The translations under genes and the position numbers were made by a program. From NCBI GenBank assembly GCA_902779945.1, contig CACZDN010000018.1:1-53581 (forward strand): a stretch of 53,581 bases of DNA. Direction: 5' to 3'. Numbering within the stretch: the first letter of the stretch is position 1; each line of letters begins with the position of its first letter. Shown piece after piece: positions 1 to 8,876 of this stretch. The notes under the pieces are model-generated. The model was not told where the DNA came from and did not search any database. It saw nothing but the letters and a program-made list of their open reading frames with translations. This DNA is from Oscillospiraceae bacterium. Lineage in GTDB: Bacteria > Bacillota > Clostridia > Oscillospirales > Oscillospiraceae.

Positions 1-117
1 TCAAAAACGGATTTGATTTGTTTTTCGCCTTGCGAGGCGAAAAATCAGAGGCGTTCCCCCTCTGAACTCCCCCTACGAGGAATTTATGAAACGGCCGTGA
101 TGTTTAAGAAAAAGTCA

Positions 118-146
118 TTGATTTTACCGGAATTATCTGCTATCAT
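118..146 (+). promoter_or_regulatory. Predicted sigma-A promoter of tig
   Basis: A -35 box TTGATT (118-123) and a -10 box TATCAT (141-146) are separated by exactly 17 bases. They lie about 40 bases upstream of the trigger factor start, inside an AT-rich stretch that contrasts with the GC-rich coding DNA. No competing gene occupies bases 1-185. A T-first, A-last inverted repeat at 21-44 lies upstream and is not a standard terminator on either strand. Confidence 0.65.
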
Positions 147-185
147 AACCGAGTGCGTGCAAACATACAGAGGAGGAAATCAACA

Positions 186-1484
186 ATGATTCTGAAGAAT
201 GTCGAAAAGAAAGAAAAAAACACCGCTGCTTTTGTGGTGGAGTCTGACAAGGCCGAGTTTGCAAAGGCCGTGAATGACGCCTACCTCAAGAACAGATCTT
301 CGATAAGCATCCCCGGCTTCCGCAAGGGCAAGGCCCCGCGCGCCGTGATCGAGGGCATGTACGGGCCCGAGGTTTTCTATCAGGACGCCATGGACGAGCT
401 GGCCCCCGCGGCCTATGAGTTCGGCGTCAAGGAGTCCGGCCTGAAGATCGTCGGCGCTCCCGCCATCTCCGACGCGGACGTCACGGACGAGCGCACCGTT
501 GCCTTCACCTTCGCCGTGACCGTGTATCCCGAGGTCACGCTCGGCCAGTACAAGGGCCTTGAGGCGGAGAAGTCCGCCGTCGAGGTCAGCGACGCCGACG
601 TGGAGACGGAGCTCAACGCCACCCGCAAGCGCAATGCGCGTATGCTGGACATCGACGACCGCGAGGCGCAGACGGGCGACACCGCCAACATCGACTTCGA
701 CGGCTATCTCAACGGCGAGCGCTTCGAGGGCGGCAAGGCCGAGGGCTACGCGCTCGAGCTCGGCTCCAACAGCTTCGTTCCCGGCTTTGAGGACCAGGTC
801 GCCGGCATGAAGATCGGTGAGGAGAAGGAGATCCCCATCACCTTCCCCGAGGACTACACCCCGGAGCTTGCCGGTAAGGACGTCGTCTTCAAGGTAAAGC
901 TCAACAGCCTCACCACGCCCGAGCTGCCCGAGCTGGACGATGAGTTTGCCAAGGACGTGTCCGAGTTCGACACGCTCGAGGAGTATAAAAACAGCATCCG
1001 CGAAAACCTGCGGAAGACCCGTCAGGAGCGCGCCGATGCCGCGTTTAAAAACGAGATCATGCGTCAGGCCGCGGAGAACATCACCGCCGATATCCCCGAT
1101 GTCATGATCGAGGAGAAGCTGGAGGATATCCTCCGCAATTACGCCGGACAGTTCGGCCTGCGCGACCGCAGCGTCTCCCTTGACGACATCAAGAAGCTCC
1201 TCGGCGTCACCGACGAGATGATGGACGTCAGCTTCCGTCCCGCCGCCGTCGCCCAGGTCAGGACCGATCTGCTGCTCGACGCCGTCATGGAGGCGGAGGA
1301 GCTCCAGGAGAGCGACGAGGGCTTCGAAGCCTATGTCGCCAAAGTCGCCGGCGAGGTCAACGCCGGTGTCGATCAGCTCAAGCAGTACTTCGGCGAAGAG
1401 TTTATGAGACATGAATACCGCAGGGAGCTGGCCACGAATCTGATTCTGGACAGCGCCGTCGAAAAGGCGGCCGCCGCGGAATAA
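186..1484 (+). CDS. tig: Trigger factor, ribosome-associated chaperone and peptidyl-prolyl isomerase
   Basis: This is a 432-residue protein of the usual trigger factor length. The N-terminal ribosome-binding domain carries the signature GFRKGK at residues 44-49, which contacts the large subunit near the exit tunnel. A central FKBP-type isomerase domain follows (about 150-235, with GDTANIDFDGYLNGERF), then the helical C-terminal chaperone arms. It binds nascent chains in the cytoplasm before DnaK or GroEL. The ATG at 186 was chosen over the upstream in-frame start at 153 because GAGGAGG sits just before it and MILKNVEKKEKN matches family N-termini. The order tig-clpP-clpX-lon-ysxC is conserved in Gram-positive bacteria. 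Confidence 0.96.
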   Translation: MILKNVEKKEKNTAAFVVESDKAEFAKAVNDAYLKNRSSISIPGFRKGKAPRAVIEGMYGPEVFYQDAMDELAPAAYEFGVKESGLKIVGAPAISDADVTDERTVAFTFAVTVYPEVTLGQYKGLEAEKSAVEVSDADVETELNATRKRNARMLDIDDREAQTGDTANIDFDGYLNGERFEGGKAEGYALELGSNSFVPGFEDQVAGMKIGEEKEIPITFPEDYTPELAGKDVVFKVKLNSLTTPELPELDDEFAKDVSEFDTLEEYKNSIRENLRKTRQERADAAFKNEIMRQAAENITADIPDVMIEEKLEDILRNYAGQFGLRDRSVSLDDIKKLLGVTDEMMDVSFRPAAVAQVRTDLLLDAVMEAEELQESDEGFEAYVAKVAGEVNAGVDQLKQYFGEEFMRHEYRRELATNLILDSAVEKAAAAE

Positions 1485-1587
1485 AAACATCGGGATCAGG
1501 ATATGCTCTCCTGGATGCTGAATAAAAGACCATGCGGAAATCAGCACCACCATGAATGAAAGCAGAACAAGCATGGGATTTTTTGCG

Positions 1588-1630
1588 CATCCGTTCCGCT
1601 TGCCCCGACAGGGGTGAGGAACGGACGCTT
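1588..1630 (+). terminator. Stem-loop between tig and clpP
   Basis: An 11-base inverted repeat (GCATCCGTTCC paired with GGAACGGACGC, one mismatch) encloses a loop that itself contains CCCC and GGGG. A short T-rich stretch follows after a few bases. It could terminate tig transcription partly or stabilise its 3' end. The 206-base gap around it has no gene. A separate clpP promoter is likely, but I could not assign convincing boxes. Confidence 0.45.
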
Positions 1631-1690
1631 GAATCAAATCTTTTACTATGGAAACGAAGCTTTCATGGTAATATTTAGGAGCGTTTTCAA

Positions 1691-2272
1691 ATGAGTTTAG
1701 TACCCTATGTAGTCGAGCAGACCAGCCGCGGAGAGCGGTCCTACGACATCTTCTCCCGCCTGCTCAACGACCGTATCGTGATGCTGTCCGAGGAGGTCAA
1801 CGACACGACGGCGAGCCTTATCGTCGCCCAGCTTCTGTATCTGGAGGCACAGGACCCCGACAAGGACATCCAGTTTTACATCAACAGCCCCGGCGGCGTC
1901 GTATCCGCGGGTCTCGCGATCTACGACACCATGCAGTATATCAAGCCGGACGTCTCGACCATCTGCATCGGCATGGCGGCCTCCATGGGCGCGTTCCTGC
2001 TCTCCTCCGGCGCGAAGGGCAAGCGTATCGCCCTTCCCAACGCGGAGATCATGATCCACCAGCCCTCCGGCGGCAGCCGCGGCCAGGCCACCGACATTCA
2101 GATCCAGGCCGAGCAGATCCTGAAGACCAAGAAAAGGCTCAACGCGATCCTTGCGGAGAACACCGGCAAGCCGGTGGAGCAGATCACGGCGGACTGCGAG
2201 CGCGACTACTTCATGTCGGCGGAAGAGGCAAAGGAATACGGCCTGATCGACAAGGTTATCTACAAGCGCTGA
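1691..2272 (+). CDS. clpP: ATP-dependent Clp protease proteolytic subunit ClpP
   Basis: This 193-residue serine protease has the full length and order of ClpP. The catalytic triad is visible: Ser98 in GMAASMGAF, His123 in MIHQPSGG and Asp172 in [10 protein letters not shown]. ClpP forms a double heptameric barrel that degrades proteins unfolded by ClpX (next gene) or ClpC. The ATG at 1691 follows TTAGGAG and gives the short N-terminal [20 protein letters not shown], which aligns with processed ClpP N-termini. The adjacent clpX supports the assignment. Confidence 0.98.
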   Translation: MSLVPYVVEQTSRGERSYDIFSRLLNDRIVMLSEEVNDTTASLIVAQLLYLEAQDPDKDIQFYINSPGGVVSAGLAIYDTMQYIKPDVSTICIGMAASMGAFLLSSGAKGKRIALPNAEIMIHQPSGGSRGQATDIQIQAEQILKTKKRLNAILAENTGKPVEQITADCERDYFMSAEEAKEYGLIDKVIYKR

Positions 2273-2281
2273 TATCTGCGG

Positions 2282-2317
2282 AAGAGGGGACCGTCAAGCG
2301 TTCCCTCTTTCTTTTTA
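2282..2317 (+). terminator. Attenuator or terminator between clpP and clpX
   Basis: The arms AGAGGGGA and TTCCCTCT enclose about ten bases and are followed by TTCTTTTT. The structure ends about ten bases before clpX. It probably lowers read-through from clpP into clpX rather than stopping it, because no separate promoter fits in the 55-base gap. Confidence 0.6.
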
Positions 2318-2327
2318 AGGAGTAACT

Positions 2328-3674
2328 ATGGCAAGAAATGAAGACAGACGCAGCATCCGCTGCTCCTTCTGCGGGAAACCGCAGTCTCTGGTCGAGCATC
2401 TGATCGCCGGCAACAACTGCTACATCTGCGACGACTGCGTGCGCATGTGCGCCAGCATCATCGGCGAGGAAGAGGAGATCGACGTCCCGAAGGTCATGGG
2501 TGACGACGGCCTCCCCCTGGAGCTGAGCAGGCTCCCCAAGCCCATGCAGATCAAGGCGCGGCTCGACGAGTACGTCGTCGGCCAGGAGAGGGCCAAGATC
2601 GTCCTGTCCGTCGCGGTGTACAACCACTACAAGCGCATCCTCCACGGCGGCAGGAACGACGTGGAGCTGCAAAAGAGCAACATCCTGCTCATCGGCCCCA
2701 CCGGCAGCGGCAAGACCCTCTTTGCCCAGACCATGGCCAAAATGCTCGACGTGCCCTTCGCCATCGCGGACGCCACCACGCTGACCGAGGCCGGCTATGT
2801 GGGCGAAGATGTGGAGAACGTGATCCTCAAGCTCCTGCAGGCCGCGGACTTCGACGTGGAGCGCGCGCAGAAGGGCATCATCTACATCGACGAGATCGAC
2901 AAGATCGCCCGCAAGAGCGAGAATACATCCATCACCCGCGACGTGTCCGGCGAGGGCGTGCAGCAGGCCATGCTCAAGCTCCTGGAGGGTACGATCGCGA
3001 ACGTCCCGCCCAACGGCGGCAGAAAGCACCCGCAGCAGGAGTTCATCCACGTTGACACGACGAACATCCTCTTCATCTGCGGCGGCGCGTTCGACGGGCT
3101 CGACAAGATCATCGAGAAGCGCACGGACAGAAAGTCCATGGGCTTCGGCGCGGACATCACCAGCAAGGCCGAGCGCGACGTGGGCCAGATCATGGCCGAG
3201 GTGCAGCAGCACGACCTTCTGCAGTTCGGCATCATCCCCGAGCTCATCGGCAGGCTTCCGGTGGTCGCGACGCTGGAAAGCCTCAAGCGCGACGACCTCG
3301 TGCGCATCCTGACCGAGCCGAAGAACGCCATCACGCGGCAGTATCAGGCTCTCATGTCCTACGACGGCGTCGAGCTGGAATACGACCCGGCCGCGCTTGA
3401 GGCCATCGCCGACAAGGCGGTCAAAATGAAGATCGGCGCGCGCGGCCTGCGCAGCGTCATTGAGGGCGTCATGACCGACATCATGTACACCGTGCCCTCC
3501 GACAAGAGCGCCAAAAAGGTCATCGTGACCGAAAAGTGCGTGAAAGAGGGCACCACTCCGCTGGTCCTGCACCGGGAGGAGTCTCTCCCCGACATGGGTG
3601 AGGCCGCCCCGCAGAAGGCCCTGAACGCCCCCGCGGAGAAGAAGACAAAAACGCACAAAAAGCTGGAAGCCTGA
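2328..3674 (+). CDS. clpX: ATP-dependent Clp protease ATP-binding subunit ClpX
   Basis: This 448-residue AAA+ unfoldase feeds substrates to ClpP. The N-terminal zinc-binding domain has cysteines at 12, 15, 34 and 37 (CSFC ... CDDC). The AAA module has Walker A GPTGSGKT at about 123-130, the pore loop GYVG, and Walker B IIYIDEID near 184. A sensor region and small AAA subdomain follow. The C-terminus is a lysine/alanine-rich tail that ends [11 protein letters not shown]. An extra cysteine at 31 lies beside the zinc ligands. AAGGAG precedes the ATG at 2328. Confidence 0.98.
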   Translation: MARNEDRRSIRCSFCGKPQSLVEHLIAGNNCYICDDCVRMCASIIGEEEEIDVPKVMGDDGLPLELSRLPKPMQIKARLDEYVVGQERAKIVLSVAVYNHYKRILHGGRNDVELQKSNILLIGPTGSGKTLFAQTMAKMLDVPFAIADATTLTEAGYVGEDVENVILKLLQAADFDVERAQKGIIYIDEIDKIARKSENTSITRDVSGEGVQQAMLKLLEGTIANVPPNGGRKHPQQEFIHVDTTNILFICGGAFDGLDKIIEKRTDRKSMGFGADITSKAERDVGQIMAEVQQHDLLQFGIIPELIGRLPVVATLESLKRDDLVRILTEPKNAITRQYQALMSYDGVELEYDPAALEAIADKAVKMKIGARGLRSVIEGVMTDIMYTVPSDKSAKKVIVTEKCVKEGTTPLVLHREESLPDMGEAAPQKALNAPAEKKTKTHKKLEA

Positions 3675-3705
3675 AAGTACGTTTTCACGGAAGGGAGGAT
3701 AGAGA

Positions 3706-6093
3706 ATGCCTCAGTACGAAAAGGAAACAATCAAAATGCCGATGCTCGCCCTGCGCGGCCTGCATGTGTTCCCGGGCATGCTGCTCACCTTTGACGTGGA
3801 GCGCCCGGCCTCCATCGCGGCGCTGAACAACGCCGTGCGCGCGGATCAGCTCATCTTCCTGACGGCGCAGCGGGACCTCGGCGCGGATATGCCGAAGGAG
3901 GAGGAGATCTACGCCGTCGGCACCGTCTGCCGCATCCGGCAGCAGCTGAGACAGCCGCGGGGCAACATCTGCCGCGTGATGGTCGAGGGGCTGTACCGCG
4001 CAAGGGCGGAGAGCATGAACTGCGACCCCAAGGGCTATTCCGCGTTTATCGAGGACCTTCCGGACAAGGCAGAGCGCGTCAGCTCCGAACGGCGGGAGGC
4101 CCTGCTCCGGAGCTGCCTGTCCCAGTTTGAGGAGTACGTTCAGTTTAACAGCGACATGATCGGCGAGCAGATCATCAACCTGCTGGCAAATCCCGACCCC
4201 GCCTATGTCTCCAACTATTTGGCCCAGAACGTGCGCCTGAGCATCGAGGACCGCCAGCTTCTCCTGGAGGAGCGCTACCCGACGCGTCGCCTCGCCCTCA
4301 TCAACCGTATGCTGACGCGGGAGCTGTCCATCCTCAGCATCGAGAAGGAGCTGTCCGACCAGACGCAGGAGGCCATGAACCGCAACCAGCGCGACTACTA
4401 TCTGCGCGAGGAGATGAAGATCATCCAGGCGGAGCTCGGCGAGGACGACGATATCGAGCTCTACCGCGAAAAGCTCGCCGCCCTGCCGGTGAGCGAGGAG
4501 ATCCGCGAAAAGCTCATGAAGGAGCTGGGCCGCCTTGCCAAGCAGCCCTTCGGCTCCTCGGAGGCCGCCGTGCTGCGAAACTATCTGGACGTGTGTCTCG
4601 AGATCCCCTGGGGCGTCACGACGAAGGAGACCATTCAGATCGCGCGCGCCCGCAAAAAGCTGGACGACGACCACTACGGGCTTGAAAAAGTCAAGGAGCG
4701 CATTCTCGAATACCTTGCGGTCAAGCAGCTCAGCCCCGATATCAAGGGCGGGCTCCTGTGCCTTGTCGGCCCTCCGGGGACCGGCAAGACCAGCATCGCG
4801 CAGAGCATCGCGGCGGCCACGAACCGCAAGCTCGTGCGCATCTCCCTCGGCGGCGTGCACGACGAGGCGGAGATACGCGGCCACCGCCGTACATACATCG
4901 GCTCCATGCCGGGCAGGATCATCAGCGGCGTCATTCAGGCCGGCTCCTGCAACCCGCTCATGGTGCTCGACGAGATCGACAAGCTGGGCTCCGACTACCG
5001 GGGCGATCCGGCGGCGGCCCTTCTGGAGGCGCTGGACGGGGAGCAGAACAGCTCCTTCCGCGACAACTTCCTCGAGCTGCCCTTCGACCTGTCCGGCGTG
5101 TTCTTCATCACCACGGCCAACACCACCTCCACCATCCCGCGCGCCCTTCTCGACCGCATGGAGGTGATCGAGCTCTCAAGCTATACCGACGAGGAGAAGC
5201 TGCAGATCGCAAAGCGCCACCTGATCCCCAAGCAGCGCAGAAAGCACGGTCTCAAGCCAGCCCAGCTCAAGATCCAGGATGACGCGATCCGGGAGATCAT
5301 ACGCGCCTACACCAGAGAATCCGGCGTCCGCAGTCTCGAGCGCGAGATCGCAAACGTCTGCCGCAAGGCGGCAAGCGGCGTTGCGGAGGAGAAGTTCAAA
5401 AGCCTCAATCTCCATGCCGCCGCCGTTCAGGACCTGCTGGGGCCGGCGAAGTTCAAACCTGACACGCAGCATCCCCGCGATGAGATCGGCCTTGTGCGCG
5501 GCCTCGCCTGGACCCAGGTCGGCGGGGAGGTCCTGGACGTGGAGGCCGCCGTCGTCAGCGGGACCGGCAAGCTGGAGCTGACCGGCAACCTCGGCGACGT
5601 GATGAAGGAGTCTGCCAAGGCGGCCATCACCTACATCCGCAGCCGCAGCTCCCTGCTCGGCATCGACCCCGATTTTTACCGGAACCGGGATATCCACATC
5701 CACTTCCCGGAGGGCGCCGTGCCGAAGGACGGCCCCTCGGCCGGCATTACCATGACCGTCGCGCTGATCTCCGCACTGACCGGCACTCCGGTCCGCCGCG
5801 ACGTCGCCATGACCGGCGAGGTCACGCTGCGCGGCCGCGTGCTGCCCATCGGCGGCCTGCGGGAGAAGACCATGGGCGCGCTGCGCGCCGGTGTCAGGAC
5901 CGTCATCATCCCGGCCGACAACGTGCCGGATCTCGAGGACATCGACCAGACGGTGCGCGCAAAGCTCGCGTTCGTGAGCGCCGAGAACATCGACGACATC
6001 CTGGACGTCGCCCTCGTGCGCAAGACGGCGGACACGGCGGCCGCCGCCGCGATCCCCATACCGGGCCAGGACCATCTGGCCGTGAGACAGTGA
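3706..6093 (+). CDS. lon: ATP-dependent protease La (Lon)
   Basis: This 795-residue protein has the complete LonA architecture. The N-terminal substrate-binding domain covers about 1-200 and is followed by a helical linker. The AAA+ module has Walker A GPPGTGKT at 355-362 and Walker B MVLDEIDKLGSDYRGD. The C-terminal S16 protease domain has the catalytic dyad Ser678 (PKDGPSAG) and Lys721 (GGLREKTMGA), close to the numbering of Bacillus LonA. It degrades misfolded and short-lived regulatory proteins in the cytoplasm. The start follows AAGGGAGG and the stop is one base from the ysxC start, so the two are probably cotranscribed. Confidence 0.97.
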   Translation: MPQYEKETIKMPMLALRGLHVFPGMLLTFDVERPASIAALNNAVRADQLIFLTAQRDLGADMPKEEEIYAVGTVCRIRQQLRQPRGNICRVMVEGLYRARAESMNCDPKGYSAFIEDLPDKAERVSSERREALLRSCLSQFEEYVQFNSDMIGEQIINLLANPDPAYVSNYLAQNVRLSIEDRQLLLEERYPTRRLALINRMLTRELSILSIEKELSDQTQEAMNRNQRDYYLREEMKIIQAELGEDDDIELYREKLAALPVSEEIREKLMKELGRLAKQPFGSSEAAVLRNYLDVCLEIPWGVTTKETIQIARARKKLDDDHYGLEKVKERILEYLAVKQLSPDIKGGLLCLVGPPGTGKTSIAQSIAAATNRKLVRISLGGVHDEAEIRGHRRTYIGSMPGRIISGVIQAGSCNPLMVLDEIDKLGSDYRGDPAAALLEALDGEQNSSFRDNFLELPFDLSGVFFITTANTTSTIPRALLDRMEVIELSSYTDEEKLQIAKRHLIPKQRRKHGLKPAQLKIQDDAIREIIRAYTRESGVRSLEREIANVCRKAASGVAEEKFKSLNLHAAAVQDLLGPAKFKPDTQHPRDEIGLVRGLAWTQVGGEVLDVEAAVVSGTGKLELTGNLGDVMKESAKAAITYIRSRSSLLGIDPDFYRNRDIHIHFPEGAVPKDGPSAGITMTVALISALTGTPVRRDVAMTGEVTLRGRVLPIGGLREKTMGALRAGVRTVIIPADNVPDLEDIDQTVRAKLAFVSAENIDDILDVALVRKTADTAAAAAIPIPGQDHLAVRQ

Positions 6094-6094
6094 T

Positions 6095-6682
6095 ATGAAA
6101 GCTTTGAACGTCCAAAAGGCGGAGTTTGTGAAATCCGCCGCGGCTCCCGCGCAGTTTGTGAACAGCAGCCTGCCGGCGGCGGCCTTCGCGGGGAAATCCA
6201 ACGTCGGCAAGTCCTCGGTCATCAACCGCCTGCTCAACCGCAAAAACTTCGCCCGCGTCGGCGCGGAGCCCGGGAAGACGATACACGTCAACTATTTTCT
6301 GATCGACGGGCGGCTCTACCTCATCGACCTGCCGGGCTACGGCTACGCGAAGGTCTCGCAGGCGGAGCGCGAGCGCTGGGGAAGGCTGATGGAGGATTTC
6401 TTCGCCGCGGGGCTTTTCAGCCTCGGCGTCATGATCGTCGACGCGCGCCACAGGCCCACCGCGGACGACGAGACGATGGCTGCGTGGTTCAAGAATTCCG
6501 GCCGCGCCTTCGTGGTGGTGGCGAACAAGCTCGACAAGCTCAGAAAGAGCGAGATCGAGCCGAATCTTGCCCTCATCCGTGAGACGCTCGGTCTGCCGGA
6601 GGAGGTCCCGATCATCCCGTTTTCCGCGGAAAAGGGCCAGGGCCGGGACGCGCTGCTGGCGGAGATCAACAAACTCATATGA
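6095..6682 (+). CDS. ysxC: Ribosome biogenesis GTP-binding protein YsxC/EngB
   Basis: This 195-residue small GTPase of the EngB family acts in assembly of the 50S subunit. The motifs are complete: G1 GKSNVGKS at 33-40, G3 DLPGYG, G4 NKLDK and G5 SAEKGQG. The lon-ysxC adjacency is conserved in Bacillus and Clostridia. The gene is followed directly by a terminator, which marks the end of the quality-control cluster. Confidence 0.96.
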   Translation: MKALNVQKAEFVKSAAAPAQFVNSSLPAAAFAGKSNVGKSSVINRLLNRKNFARVGAEPGKTIHVNYFLIDGRLYLIDLPGYGYAKVSQAERERWGRLMEDFFAAGLFSLGVMIVDARHRPTADDETMAAWFKNSGRAFVVVANKLDKLRKSEIEPNLALIRETLGLPEEVPIIPFSAEKGQGRDALLAEINKLI

Positions 6683-6688
6683 AAGAAT

Positions 6689-6727
6689 GCGGTTCGGGTA
6701 TACTTTTTCCCGGACCGCTCTTGTATT
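6689..6727 (+). terminator. Rho-independent terminator after ysxC
   Basis: The arms GCGGTTCGGG and CCCGGACCGC (one G-T pair) enclose a short loop and are followed by TCTTGTATTTTG. The T tract overlaps the -35 box of the next promoter. Confidence 0.8.
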
Positions 6728-6749
6728 TTGTTGAGAATTTTGGTAAAAT
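6721..6749 (+). promoter_or_regulatory. Predicted promoter of the M50 protease-scp run
   Basis: A -35 box TTGTAT (6721-6726) and a -10 box TAAAAT (6744-6749) have a 17-base spacer. The transcript would begin near 6756, only a few bases before the candidate start codons of the next gene, so the mRNA would be nearly leaderless. The boxes come directly after the ysxC terminator, which fits a new transcription unit. Confidence 0.6.
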
Positions 6750-6764
6750 ACCAATATCTTGGGG

Positions 6765-7463
6765 GTGAATACGATCAGCGACTGGGAAATCATCAAAAAC
6801 GGCTTCGATTTCAGCTATATCCTGGAGCTCCTGAGCGGCGTGATCCCGTCTCTCATCTGCATCACACTCCATGAGCTGAGCCATGGTTTTGTTGCCTATA
6901 AGCTCGGGGACGATACGGCAAAGCGCGCCGGACGGCTCACGCTCAACCCCCTGAAGCACCTGGACCCCATCGGCCTTCTCATGATGCTGACGGTGCACTT
7001 CGGCTGGGCAAAGCCCGTGCCGGTGAACATGTACCGCTTCAAAAACCCAAAGCGCGGCATGGCTGTCACAGCCCTCGCGGGACCGGTCAGCAATGTGCTT
7101 ATCACGATCGTGTTTCTGCTTTTGTACGGGGTCCTGCTCCCGTTTCTGGACGGCGGCCCCGCGGCCGGGGAATATGTGCTGGAAATGATCCTGCTCACCG
7201 CGTATATGAGCCTGGGTCTCGCCATCTTCAACATGCTCCCCATCCCGCCTCTGGACGGGTCAAAGGTCCTCTTCTCCGTGATGGACGAGGGGAGCTACCG
7301 CGGTCTCATGCGCTATGAGCGCTACGGCGGCATCGCCCTGATGGCGCTGAGCTGGTCGGGCCTGCTTTCAAGGCCGCTGTCGGCGGCGATCCAGTGGGCC
7401 TTCAGGCAGCTTGTCCCCATCGCATGGTGGGCCTATGACGCGGTCACAAAACTGTTTGCTTAA
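6765..7463 (+). CDS. Site-2 protease family (M50) membrane metalloprotease
   Basis: This small integral membrane protein of about 232 residues belongs to the minimal M50B group (YwhC/Rip-like). The zinc motif HELSH lies in the first hydrophobic helix (about residues 36-40), and the second metal motif NMLPIPPLDG lies in a later helix. No PDZ or CBS domain is present. Such proteases cut substrates within the membrane; the substrate is unknown. It precedes scpA in many Firmicutes. The start is uncertain. TTG 6759 and GTG 6765 are in frame, but the only SD-like stretch (GGGGGTGA) overlaps them and points to an ATC codon at 6774. Confidence 0.9.
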   Translation: MNTISDWEIIKNGFDFSYILELLSGVIPSLICITLHELSHGFVAYKLGDDTAKRAGRLTLNPLKHLDPIGLLMMLTVHFGWAKPVPVNMYRFKNPKRGMAVTALAGPVSNVLITIVFLLLYGVLLPFLDGGPAAGEYVLEMILLTAYMSLGLAIFNMLPIPPLDGSKVLFSVMDEGSYRGLMRYERYGGIALMALSWSGLLSRPLSAAIQWAFRQLVPIAWWAYDAVTKLFA

Positions 7464-7473
7464 GGGAAACTCC

Positions 7474-8253
7474 ATGGAAAATCCCAATTTTTATCTGGAA
7501 GGCGTCATCCACGACAAGGATGAGATGCAGGACTTTGAGGGCCCGCTGAGCCTGATTTTGCAGCTGCTCTCCAAAAACAAGATCGAGATCCGGGACATCA
7601 GCATCTCCGAGATCCTGGACCAGTACCTTGCGTGGCTGGATGAGATGCAGAGCATGGACCTTGAGATCGCAAGCGAATTTGTCCAGATGGCAGCCCATCT
7701 GCTGTATATCAAGACCCGCACCCTCCTCGCCGGAGACGAGGAGGTGTCCGAGCTCGAGCTTCTGATGAGCTCGCTCGAGCAGCTCAAGGCGCGCGACGTG
7801 TTCGCGTCCGTGCAGAAGATCGTGCCGGAGCTGAAAAAAGCGTCGGAGCGCGGGCTCCTCTACGGCGTCAAGCCCCCGGAGCCGCTGCCGAAGACCTCGA
7901 AGGAATATGAATACCGGCACGAGCCGGTCGATCTCCTGCGCGCCATGTACCGCATCTATTCGCGCGGCGGCAAGCCCTCGCCGCCGGACATGCTCGAAAA
8001 GGTCCCTAGACGCATCGTCTACAGCGTCCGGGACAAGAGCCTGCAGATCCTGAACCGCCTCCGCGAGGGGACGGTGACGCTCGCGCAGCTCTACCGGGAG
8101 TGCGGCTCCCGCTCCGAGATCGTGGCGACCTTTGTGTCCGTGCTCGAGCTGTGCAGCATCGGCAGCGTCCATATCGAGCAGTCGGAGGACAGCTATACCA
8201 TCCGCTTTATCGGCGGCAATGTGGATGAGATTATGGAAAAGATCGTGGAATGA
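7474..8253 (+). CDS. scpA: Segregation and condensation protein A
   Basis: This 259-residue kleisin subunit of the SMC-ScpAB condensin bridges the SMC heads and binds ScpB. The N-terminal signature DFEGPLSLILQLLSKNKIEI matches the family motif FEGPLDLLL. The C-terminal winged-helix part covers about 180-255. The start ATG 7474 gives MENPNFYLEGV, and the longer upstream reading frame lies inside the M50 gene. The stop overlaps the scpB start (ATGA), which implies translational coupling and 1:2 complex production. Confidence 0.96.
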   Translation: MENPNFYLEGVIHDKDEMQDFEGPLSLILQLLSKNKIEIRDISISEILDQYLAWLDEMQSMDLEIASEFVQMAAHLLYIKTRTLLAGDEEVSELELLMSSLEQLKARDVFASVQKIVPELKKASERGLLYGVKPPEPLPKTSKEYEYRHEPVDLLRAMYRIYSRGGKPSPPDMLEKVPRRIVYSVRDKSLQILNRLREGTVTLAQLYRECGSRSEIVATFVSVLELCSIGSVHIEQSEDSYTIRFIGGNVDEIMEKIVE

Positions 8254-8876
8254 GTATGGAAGCTTTTACTCCGGCCATCGAGGCCATACTGTTCGCCGCG
8301 GGCGAGAGCGTGCCGCTGGCGCGCCTGTCCCTCATCCTCGGCGTGGACGAGAAGCGCATATCCGACGCGGTGGACGCACTTGCCGCGCTTTACGAATCCG
8401 AGGGCCGCGGGATGCGCATCCTCCGTCTGGACGACAAGGTGCAGATGTGCTCCGCGCCCGAATACGCCGGCGAGATCAGCCGCTGCCTGGAGCAGCGCAA
8501 GCCGCCCATGCTCTCCCAGTCCGCGCTGGAGACACTCGCGGTGGTGGCCTATTTCCAGCCCGTGACCCGCGCGTATATCGAGCAGGTGCGCGGCGTGGAC
8601 AGCTCCTACACGGTGAGCGTTCTCACGGAGCGCGGCCTGATCAAGGAATGCGGCAGACTGGAGGCGCCCGGCCGCCCGGCCATCTTCCGCACGACGGACG
8701 CGTTTTTGCGCGTCATGGGCGTGCACGCGCTGTCCGAGCTTCCGGTCCTGCCGGAGGTCAGCGGCGGCGAGGGGCTTGAAAAGCTCCAGAGCGCCATCGA
8801 CCGCCTGAGCGGAAAAACGCAGCCCGAGCAGATCAGCATCGGCGAGATCACCGATGAAAACCGCGGGGAGGGATGA
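8250..8876 (+). CDS. scpB: Segregation and condensation protein B
   Basis: This 208-residue protein has two tandem winged-helix domains (about 1-85 and 90-170) and is the dimeric kite partner of ScpA in the SMC complex. Typical motifs are AIEAILFAAGESVPL at the N-terminus and QSALETLAVVAYFQPVTRAYIEQVRGVDS in the middle. A second in-frame ATG at 8256 is possible. It overlaps scpA by four bases and the DUF2953 gene by four bases, so it lies inside a tightly coupled operon. Confidence 0.96.
   Translation: MSMEAFTPAIEAILFAAGESVPLARLSLILGVDEKRISDAVDALAALYESEGRGMRILRLDDKVQMCSAPEYAGEISRCLEQRKPPMLSQSALETLAVVAYFQPVTRAYIEQVRGVDSSYTVSVLTERGLIKECGRLEAPGRPAIFRTTDAFLRVMGVHALSELPVLPEVSGGEGLEKLQSAIDRLSGKTQPEQISIGEITDENRGEG

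Noticed and set aside
21-44. Inverted repeat TTTTTCGCC...GGCGAAAAA as a terminator
   Set aside because: T's come first and A's last on both strands, opposite to an intrinsic terminator.
180-1637. Long - strand reading frames opposite tig, clpX, lon, ftsK, rqcH and others (up to 831 codons)
   Set aside because: They mirror the third-position GC bias of the real genes on the other strand, have no ribosome sites and encode low-complexity His/Asp/Leu/Arg-rich products.
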